Assembly: GCA_947589585.1 (NCBI GenBank)
Contig: CANQCA010000082.1
Location: forward strand, 1 to 5,251
Direction: 5' to 3'
Source: an uncultured Clostridia bacterium
Lineage (GTDB): Bacteria; Bacillota; Clostridia; Christensenellales; Borkfalkiaceae
Length of the DNA: 5,251 nt
Shown here: positions 1 through 4,456 of the stretch, in pieces
How the letters are laid out: the number at the start of each line of letters is the position of its first letter
Numbering within the stretch: the stretch's first letter is position 1
The notes under the pieces: model-generated
Database searches by the model: none
The model's input: the letters and a program-made list of their open reading frames with translations, nothing else
Told to the model about the DNA's origin: nothing
Position numbers and translations under genes: made by a program

Positions 1-511
1 CGACAAGGAATTCAAGGAGCTCACCTACGAGGGTTACGGCGTGGGCGGCGCGGCGGTCATCATTACCACGCTCACGGATAATATCAACCGCACGGCGGGG
101 GATGTCCGTGCCATCATGTCCAAGTGCGGCGGCTCCCTCGGGACGACGGGCAGCGTCTCCTATATGTTCGAAAATAAGGGCCTCATCGTCGTCGAAGCGA
201 CGCCCGGGCTCACCGAGGACCAAGTTACCGACCTCGCCATCGAAGCGGGAGCGGACGATGTCTTGGTGACGGAGGATGCCTTTGAGGTCTACACTTCCCC
301 CGAGGCCTTCTCGGGAGCGCGGAAATTCCTCGAAGAGAAGGGGCTTTCCTTCCTGCAGGCGGAGATCACGATGATCCCGCAAAACAAGATCACGCTCGAA
401 GGGGAAAAGCTCGAGCTCTTCTTGAAGATGCTCGATAAGCTCGAGGAAAACGACGACGTCCAGGACGTCTACCATAACGTGGATCTTCCCGAAGAGGAAG
501 AAGAGGAATAA
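1..511 (+). CDS. yebC: YebC/PmpR (TACO1) family protein, 5' end missing
   Basis: The reading frame starts at base 2, is open from the window edge and ends in TAA at 509-511, leaving 169 residues of a family that is usually about 240 long. The first third lies outside the window. Visible family signatures are YEGYGVGG near the start, TDNINRTAGDVR, GGSLGTTGSVSYMF, and the C-terminal block LEENDDVQDVYHNVDLP followed by a run of six glutamates. Family members were long annotated as transcriptional regulators. More recent work on bacterial YebC and mitochondrial TACO1 points to a ribosome-associated role that helps translation through difficult, proline-rich stretches. The motif usually written GYGPGG reads GYGVGG here. 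A GTG at 41 is inside conserved sequence and is not the real start. The family call is secure; the exact molecular role is known only from homologues. Confidence 0.95.
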   Translation, partial: DKEFKELTYEGYGVGGAAVIITTLTDNINRTAGDVRAIMSKCGGSLGTTGSVSYMFENKGLIVVEATPGLTEDQVTDLAIEAGADDVLVTEDAFEVYTSPEAFSGARKFLEEKGLSFLQAEITMIPQNKITLEGEKLELFLKMLDKLEENDDVQDVYHNVDLPEEEEEE

Positions 512-514
512 AAC

Positions 515-544
515 AAAAAAACGGAGCCGAGCTCCGTTTTTTTT
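515..544 (+). terminator. Intrinsic terminator of yebC
   Basis: A perfect 7-base-pair stem (ACGGAGC at 521-527 with GCTCCGT at 531-537, loop CGA) is flanked by an A-run on the left and eight T at 537-544. It begins four bases after the yebC stop codon. The A-run also allows function on the other strand, but no minus-strand gene ends here. Confidence 0.92.
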
Positions 545-600
545 GTCGCTTTTTATGTCGCGAAACGCGTATAAGCGGCGCAAATCATCGTCGTGTCAAA

Positions 601-732
601 CGCGTCATTCTGAGCGAAGGCGTAGCCGAAGTCGAAGAATCCCGAAGATGAAAACGCGGACTACGTATAAGGGGATTCTTCGGAGAGTTGCTTATACGCT
701 TTCATTATAATCGTTCGGCTCAGAATGACGCG
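601..732. repeat. Long imperfect palindrome carrying a dispersed GTCATTCTGAGC-type motif
   Basis: The outer arms are a perfect 15-base inverted repeat: CGCGTCATTCTGAGC at 601-615 and GCTCAGAATGACGCG at 718-732. An inner perfect 11-base arm pair follows: CGAAGAATCCC at 633-643 and GGGATTCTTCG at 672-682. If transcribed, the 132-base unit could fold into one long interrupted hairpin. A further 10-base inverted pair, GCGTATAAGC at 567-576 and GCTTATACGC at 690-699, links it to the sequence just left of it. The motif resembles repeats I know from many bacterial genomes, scattered between genes and probably spread as small non-autonomous elements. No transposase ORF is present. Confidence 0.75.
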
Positions 733-766
733 GGCGGCGAAAAGCCTCGCACTCCTTGCCTTGCTT

Positions 767-1117
767 GCTTCTCCACGTTTTAACGGTAACAAGTTCACAA
801 ATTTTGTTTTGCTTGGAATAACCTGTCATTCCGCCCCGACCGAGGCTTCTATTGATTATCGAAGGTCGGCACGAGGAGCGCAGCGACGAAGGAGCCCCCG
901 AAGGGGGTGAGAGAATCCCCTTATACGAAGTCTAAACATCGCAAAACAAAATTTCGTGAGGGTTAGTTCTCATCATCCCTCAGCCCCGTCGCCCGCGAAC
1001 TGCATTGTTCTCAAAGTCATTAAGCGTGCGTTGGCTTTGCAAATGGGGGCGCGCAGCGCAGGGGGACCCTGCTCGCGCAAATATTTGGAAGCAGGCTTCT
1101 CCGCGTTTTACGGTTAC
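767..1117. repeat. Degenerate direct repeat pair (GCTTCTCC-CGTTTTA module)
   Basis: Bases 767-790 (GCTTCTCCACGTTTTAACGG then TAAC) recur with a few changes at 1095-1117 (GCTTCTCCGCGTTTTACGGT then TAC). Each copy lies shortly upstream of a GTCATYC-type motif, about 33 bases away for the first (825) and about 9 bases for the second (1126). This suggests that a larger module was duplicated and then diverged. Only the two ends of the given interval are the repeat; what lies between is described separately. Confidence 0.5.
795..959. repeat. Second inverted-repeat unit bounded by AAATTTTGTTTTGC arms
   Basis: AAATTTTGTTTTGC at 799-812 is perfectly mirrored by GCAAAACAAAATTT at 941-954. With one bulged C the match extends outward to 795 and 959. 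Inside are a GTCATTCCG motif copy (825-833), a CCGACC/GGTCGG pair (836-841 and 864-869), a CCCCC-GAA-GGGGG hairpin (895-907) and AGAATCCCCTTATACG (912-927). The last is the exact reverse complement of 664-679 in the first palindrome. The A/T-rich arms around a G/C-rich core resemble a small non-autonomous element. Two small open frames across this area (725-910, 956-1210) show no recognisable protein features, and I treat the area as non-coding. Confidence 0.6.
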
Positions 1118-1122
1118 GGGGA

Positions 1123-1170
1123 GCGCGTCATCCTGAGGAGCGAAGCGACCGAAGGATCCCCATATATGCG
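1123..1170 (+). repeat. Third, solo copy of the dispersed motif
   Basis: The sequence GCGTCATCCTGAGGAGCGAA at 1125-1144, followed by GCGACCGAAGGATCCCC, is a diverged copy of the motif seen at 601-643 (GTCATTCTGAGCGAAG then GAAGAATCCC). It has no matching right arm nearby, so it is either a half unit or a remnant. Confidence 0.55.
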
Positions 1171-1180
1171 GCTCAAAGAA

Positions 1181-1203
1181 GGTATTATGCGACGCATAGT
1201 ACC
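1181..1203. repeat. Short near-perfect palindrome flanked by GGCTCAAA direct repeats
   Basis: GGTATTATGCG at 1181-1191 pairs with CGCATAGTACC at 1193-1203, allowing one G-U pair and leaving a single A between the arms. GGCTCAAA occurs directly on both sides, at 1170-1177 and 1211-1218. The right-hand copy runs into the terminator A-run. It could be an insertion scar or a protein site; no function is evident. Confidence 0.45.
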
Positions 1204-1215
1204 ATGCTAAGGCTC

Positions 1216-1243
1216 AAAAAACTCCCCATAAGGGGGAGTTTTT
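1216..1243 (-). terminator. Intrinsic terminator of the 2TM-Nudix gene
   Basis: ACTCCCC at 1221-1227 pairs with GGGGAGT at 1233-1239 across a five-base loop. On the minus strand the stem is followed by six T (the A-run 1216-1221). It lies 20 bases beyond the TAG stop at 1264 of the minus-strand gene. T-runs on both sides make it able to act in both directions, shielding that gene from the repeat region. Confidence 0.88.
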
Positions 1244-1263
1244 CTTTTAAGATTATTCGCGAT

Positions 1264-2838
1264 CTACTCTGTATCCGAAAGGCTTGCTTTTACAATGTCG
1301 ATATGTTTTTGAAGAAGTTGCAATGCACGGAAGAGCTGCACGGATATCTCTTCGCCTTGCAATGCGGGGATGGAAGTTATGTCTGTTGCCTTTTCGATCT
1401 CGCCGATGGGGACGAACAAAATTGAGTCGATCTCGGTATAGTCCCTGACGGCGTGCCTCTTTTTGATCTCCGAATACTCCCATTTCAACTTGCCGCGGAT
1501 GAAGGCTTCGTTTGCACTCTCTTTATCGCAGCTCAAGAGGGTAATGCCGATGTAATCGGGTTTCGCGCCGAGGCTTCTGTTGAGTATTAACCCCGCAGGA
1601 AAGCTGCATATTACGTATTGCTTCGGGATATGGGTCTCTTCAAAGAGTTCCCGTTCCATCGCATGGGTCAGAAAATCAAAAAGCGTTTTTCTGTATCCGT
1701 ATGCAGCCTTCGCTTCACGATATCTCTTTTTTGCATTTTCTACCCGGTTCTGCGCTTTATGATACTCCTCGGATGCATCGAGCGCCTTTTTTGCATCTTG
1801 AGCACCCTCTTGTTCGTAGCATTTTATGACAGCAAGCGAATTCCGCCTTATATTTTCAAGTGCCTCTTCGGCTTTGGCTTTCTCCTCCTTGGCTGTTTGG
1901 ATCTCGGTAGGATCGGGGAATACGATCAAGTCTTCGACGTCGGCAGAACCCGAGCCGGAGGGGATAAGACAGCCCCCGTTGATGTCGGCTTTTTTGTTTT
2001 GCTTATTGATGATGGCGTACCCGTCGCTTGTGACGGCCAGCGTTGAGACTCCGATTATGTTCGCGGCAGAGCTTTCTTCAAAAGTAAGCAAATCGCCGTT
2101 TTTGTCCACCGTCGCCTCGTTTCCGAGCACGACCTCGCCGGAATACATATTTACGACCCTTGAGGAGAACATGCCATTGGTGACGAGATGAAGGTTATAA
2201 CTGACTACAATAACAAATACACACTGCGTATCCGGGTAGATGTCCGTTTTTTGTTTGAGGTGTTTCTCATTGTAGACCACGGTTCCCGCCCGGAACTTGT
2301 ATCGGTAAGTGGGAATGAGAGCGGCCCTGTAGGCAGAGATGAGGCGTGCTCGTCCGTGCTCACGGTAAAAGTCTATTTTGGATGAATCGAGATAGATATG
2401 GTCATCGACGGGGTCCGAATAATAGAAAAATTTACCCCCGCAGCTTGCAACCCGGTAGCCTGCTTTACGGAGGGGTGGCGGTAAATTTCCCTCGATTTTC
2501 TCTAAGCTTTCGTTTTTCTCGTGAACTTTGACGTATTTGGTGTCGAAATACTTATGTTTGAGCCCGAGGAGGGAGCGGACAGTCCCATAGGCCGTCGCAA
2601 CGGCGCCTGCGATGGAGAAAAGCAACTTTGCGATATCGGAAAAGTTCCCTTTTGCTTCTTTGACGGCGAGCGCGCTGACGACGATGCCCGCCACTGATAA
2701 AAGAAGGGAAAGAAGGAAGACGATGAGGGAGAAGAAGTATCCCGAGCAGAAGAGGGCGCAGATGATGACGCGATCCCTCGAGTATGGGCGGCCCTTCTTC
2801 CCGACGGCGGCTTTTCTTTTCCTAAAAATATTTTTCAT
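1264..2838 (-). CDS. Two-TM membrane protein with a Nudix-like domain split by a coiled coil
   Basis: This 524-residue protein starts at ATG 2838, with AAGGAG (2844-2849) five bases upstream. A basic N-terminus (KNIFRKRK) precedes two hydrophobic segments at about 23-59 and 70-92. A soluble region of unknown fold fills about 100-260. From 264 the sequence looks like a Nudix fold: VSTLAVTSDGYAIIN (strand-like), then NGGCLIPSGSGS at 287-298. A charged helical stretch with coiled-coil character (about 310-385, rich in K, E and A) follows, then AMERELFEETHI at 393-404. The last fits the REUXEE catalytic half of the Nudix box (R396, E397, E400, E401). The first-half glutamate of the box seems absent. 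Nudix proteins usually hydrolyse nucleoside diphosphates linked to another group; the substrate here is unknown. Two TM segments plus Nudix resembles the membrane-Nudix effectors reported in CBASS-type defence, but no cyclase gene is in the window. The gene follows rtcB by 80 bases with no evident promoter of its own. The membrane and coiled-coil calls are firm; the Nudix call is moderate. Confidence 0.72.
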   Translation of the reverse strand: MKNIFRKRKAAVGKKGRPYSRDRVIICALFCSGYFFSLIVFLLSLLLSVAGIVVSALAVKEAKGNFSDIAKLLFSIAGAVATAYGTVRSLLGLKHKYFDTKYVKVHEKNESLEKIEGNLPPPLRKAGYRVASCGGKFFYYSDPVDDHIYLDSSKIDFYREHGRARLISAYRAALIPTYRYKFRAGTVVYNEKHLKQKTDIYPDTQCVFVIVVSYNLHLVTNGMFSSRVVNMYSGEVVLGNEATVDKNGDLLTFEESSAANIIGVSTLAVTSDGYAIINKQNKKADINGGCLIPSGSGSADVEDLIVFPDPTEIQTAKEEKAKAEEALENIRRNSLAVIKCYEQEGAQDAKKALDASEEYHKAQNRVENAKKRYREAKAAYGYRKTLFDFLTHAMERELFEETHIPKQYVICSFPAGLILNRSLGAKPDYIGITLLSCDKESANEAFIRGKLKWEYSEIKKRHAVRDYTEIDSILFVPIGEIEKATDITSIPALQGEEISVQLFRALQLLQKHIDIVKASLSDTE

Positions 2839-2912
2839 GTGTACTCCTTAAAGTTTTTTTCGGGATTCAGCGGGGAAGGCCCACGCCGGGCTTTTCTTTG
2901 TTCCATTCCGCC

Positions 2913-2932
2913 CGGGCATCATTCGATGCCCG
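2913..2932 (-). other. Hairpin over the rtcB stop codon
   Basis: CGGGCATC at 2913-2920 pairs perfectly with GATGCCCG at 2925-2932, leaving a four-base loop. The TGA stop of rtcB (2919-2921) falls at the stem-loop junction. No T-run follows on the minus strand, so it is not a standard terminator. It could instead protect an mRNA end or modulate expression of the downstream gene. A second, weaker GC stem lies at 2877-2891, also without a T-run on the minus side. Confidence 0.45.
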
Positions 2933-4103
2933 CTTTGAAGTTATAAACAGGCCTGATCACGCGTTCGATCTCCACGGTGGGAGCGATGAGCCGTGCGATC
3001 TCCTCGGCGGGTTTATACACCATGGGCGATTCGTCGAGAGTGGATTCGTTGACCGTAGAGGAGTAGACGCCCTTCATCGTCTCACGGAATTCCTCCACGG
3101 AGAAGAGTTCCTTCGCCTCGCTGCGCTTGCAGATGCGACCCGCGCCGTGAGGAGCGGATTCGTTCCAGTCCTCATTTCCCTTTCCGACGGCGAGGAAGCA
3201 GCCGTCCCGCATGTTCATGGGAATGATGACCCGTTGGCCTTTGTGCGCCGCGATCGCGCCCTTCCGCAAGATCTTGTCTTCGCCGAGATAGTTGTGCATC
3301 GTCTCGAAGCTTGAATATCTTCTCACCTTCAAAAAGTCGGCGATCTCCTCGAGCATGCGCATGCGGTTGAGCGAGGCAAACTGCGTGCAGATCGCGAGGT
3401 CGTGGAGATAGTCATCCATATCCGTACCGTCGAGATAGCACATCTCCGAGGGGATCTTGGAGCGGAAGGCATAGTCCCTGTTCACGGCGGCGATGGCGTC
3501 GGGGATGAGATCGGGGCGGCCGAGCTTGTTGTATTCCGCAATGACCTGTTTTCTCGCGTCCTCGGCGCAGTTCTTGCATTTATCCACCGCAAGCCGCGCA
3601 TAGATCTTGGCGACTTGCAGGCCGAGGTTGCGCGAACCGCTGTGGATGACGAGATAAAAATTCCCGTCGTCATCCTTATCCATCTCGATGAAGTGGTTGC
3701 CTCCGCCCAGCGTGCCGAGGGAACCGTAGAGCCGGTCGAGGGCGCGGAGCTGCGGAAAGCAGCGGAGTTTTTTCACGAGAGATTCGGCTTGGGTGTCCTT
3801 TCTCACAGCGCTTCCGCAGGGGATATATGCGCGGATGAAGCCGTCGAGGGCGGGAAGGTCGACGTCGGGCTTACCGAGCTCTGCGACGAGCATGCCGCAG
3901 CCGAGGTCGACGCCGAGCACATTGGGGATGATCTTATCCCCGAGCGCGCCCGTAAACCCGACGACGCAGCCCGTCCCGCAGTGCACGTCGGGCATGATGC
4001 GGAGGCGCTGCCCCGCGAAAGCGGGCGAGCGCACAAAGGCGTAGATCCGGTTCACCGCCTCGGGCTCGATATTTTCGGTAAAGATCTTGAGATCGTAGTT
4101 CAT
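2919..4103 (-). CDS. rtcB: RtcB-family RNA ligase
   Basis: This 394-residue protein has the full length of bacterial RtcB (E. coli about 408). RtcB joins RNA 2',3'-cyclic phosphate (or 3'-phosphate) ends to 5'-hydroxyl ends using GTP and Mn2+. The signature blocks are in order: MPDVHCGTG at 37-45, GVDLGCGM at 64-71 (metal ligands D66 and C69), GTLGGGNHF at 130-138 (N136, H137), VIHSGSRNLG at 152-161 (H154), HN at 270-271, and APHGAGR at 317-323, where H319 is the expected GMP-carrying histidine. K390 near the C-terminus is also kept. All expected catalytic residues are present, so it should be active. Where GAGRxxSR is usual, it reads GAGRICKR. The start at ATG 4103 is fixed by AGGAGG (4112-4117) eight bases upstream. 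No archease gene is visible. A leader ORF and terminator-like hairpin precede it, suggesting attenuation, and the 2TM-Nudix gene follows. In E. coli RtcB has been reported to religate cleaved tRNA and 16S rRNA ends. Confidence 0.95.
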   Translation of the reverse strand: MNYDLKIFTENIEPEAVNRIYAFVRSPAFAGQRLRIMPDVHCGTGCVVGFTGALGDKIIPNVLGVDLGCGMLVAELGKPDVDLPALDGFIRAYIPCGSAVRKDTQAESLVKKLRCFPQLRALDRLYGSLGTLGGGNHFIEMDKDDDGNFYLVIHSGSRNLGLQVAKIYARLAVDKCKNCAEDARKQVIAEYNKLGRPDLIPDAIAAVNRDYAFRSKIPSEMCYLDGTDMDDYLHDLAICTQFASLNRMRMLEEIADFLKVRRYSSFETMHNYLGEDKILRKGAIAAHKGQRVIIPMNMRDGCFLAVGKGNEDWNESAPHGAGRICKRSEAKELFSVEEFRETMKGVYSSTVNESTLDESPMVYKPAEEIARLIAPTVEIERVIRPVYNFKAGIE

Positions 4104-4122
4104 AAAAAGTACCTCCTATATT

Positions 4123-4148
4123 GCCCTTTTGTCCCGCAAGGGAAGGGC
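4123..4148 (-). other. Hairpin just upstream of the rtcB ribosome binding site
   Basis: GCCCTT at 4123-4128 pairs with AAGGGC at 4143-4148, with a possible inner CCC/GGG stem around GCAA. It ends five bases before AGGAGG (4112-4117) in the rtcB 5' leader. It could affect ribosome access or be incidental. Confidence 0.35.
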
Positions 4149-4173
4149 GCATTGCGGAACAATTCGGGAAAAT

Positions 4174-4200
4174 AAAAAAACAACGGGCTCATCCCGTTGT
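4174..4200 (-). terminator. Attenuator-like intrinsic terminator upstream of rtcB
   Basis: On the minus strand ACAACGGG (4200-4193), loop ATGAG, and CCCGTTGT (4187-4180) form a perfect 8-base-pair stem followed directly by a run of seven T (4180-4174). It sits between the 16-codon leader ORF and rtcB, 70 bases before the rtcB start codon. No full-length gene ends here on this strand, which argues that it regulates readthrough rather than closing an ordinary gene. Confidence 0.85.
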
Positions 4201-4320
4201 CCGCAAGCGTTATGAAGAAGCGCGCATAAATACGCTCCGCAAAGACTTACAGTCGCTTTCGGTGTGGGATGATCGGGATGAGATTCAAGAGTTTCATTTT
4301 TTGCTCCTTTTTCCGATGTC
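4180..4320 (-). promoter_or_regulatory. Candidate translation-coupled attenuator leader of rtcB
   Basis: The leader RNA would begin near 4319 and contain, in order, a ribosome binding site, the 16-codon ORF, an interrupted hairpin (AGCGT-TATG with CATA-ACGCT, 4206-4236) and the terminator. CTCATCCCG in the ORF (codons 6-8, bases 4282-4274) is perfectly complementary to CGGGATGAG in the terminator arm and loop (4196-4188). Pairing of the two would break the terminator. TCATCCC occurs twice in the ORF (4281-4275 and 4272-4266), giving two possible antiterminator sites. The pairing potential is seen directly; that it regulates is inference. Confidence 0.6.
4247..4297 (-). CDS. Probable 16-residue leader peptide upstream of rtcB
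   Basis: The ORF encodes MKLLNLIPIIPHRKRL and ends in TAA at 4249-4247. It has AAGGAG (4304-4309) six bases before the ATG, and its promoter is about 30 bases upstream, so it is placed exactly where a translated first ORF would be. It lies about 47 bases before the attenuator-like terminator. The peptide is hydrophobic at first (LLNLIPII) and ends with HRKR, encoded CAC CGA AAG CGA. Arg-Lys-Arg fits the Arg/Lys-X-Arg/Lys pattern at which macrolide-bound ribosomes are known to stall in other leaders. I do not recognise the peptide. It could alternatively be a free small protein or part of a small regulatory RNA. Confidence 0.6.
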   Translation of the reverse strand: MKLLNLIPIIPHRKRL

Positions 4321-4325
4321 AGCGT

Positions 4326-4355
4326 ATTATAGCATGAAAAAAACAGGGCTGTCAA
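4326..4355 (-). promoter_or_regulatory. Strong sigma-A promoter of the rtcB leader
   Basis: On the minus strand there is a perfect -35 TTGACA (4355-4350), an 18-base spacer, and a perfect -10 TATAAT (4331-4326) preceded by TG one base upstream (extended -10). The predicted RNA start is near 4318-4320, about 22 bases before the leader ATG. Confidence 0.88.
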
Positions 4356-4383
4356 ACGTTTCAGCGACGCAAACCGCTCTCCC

Positions 4384-4399
4384 GCAAAAAATTTTTTGC
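4384..4399. promoter_or_regulatory. Perfect 16-base palindrome upstream of the rtcB promoter
   Basis: GCAAAAAATTTTTTGC is self-complementary over its whole length and centred about 37 bases upstream of the -35 box. The position suits an A/T-rich upstream promoter element or a dimeric regulator site. It may also be chance in an A/T-rich spot between a terminator and a promoter. Confidence 0.35.
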
Positions 4400-4425
4400 C
4401 CCGGGCGAGAATGGGGGAGTGAGAA

Positions 4426-4450
4426 AAAAGAGCGGGAGTTCCGCTCTTTT
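4426..4450 (-). terminator. Intrinsic terminator of the zinc-ribbon Nudix gene
   Basis: AAAAGAGCGG at 4426-4435 pairs perfectly with CCGCTCTTTT at 4441-4450 around a five-base loop. On the minus strand the stem ends in a T-run (4429-4424). It lies seven bases past the TAG stop at 4457-4459 and separates this gene from the rtcB promoter. Confidence 0.92.
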
Positions 4451-4456
4451 CCTTAT

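Noticed and set aside
601..1170. CRISPR-like array from the repeated motif copies
   Set aside because: The copies are few, diverged, unevenly spaced and in both orientations, with no regular spacers and no cas genes.
725..1210. Two small plus-strand open frames (725-910 and 956-1210) in the repeat region
   Set aside because: They lie across the inverted repeats, lack a good ribosome binding site and have no recognisable protein features.
2874..2897. Terminator between rtcB and the 2TM-Nudix gene
   Set aside because: The GC stem has a T-rich tail only on the plus strand, where no gene ends; on the minus strand it is followed by C-rich sequence.
3402..4175. 257-codon plus-strand open frame opposite rtcB
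   Set aside because: It is a shadow of the GC-rich rtcB gene on the other strand, and its translation shows no domain.
4180..4320. The rtcB leader as a metabolite riboswitch
   Set aside because: I recognise no known aptamer, and the translated ORF with its complementary terminator explains the layout better.
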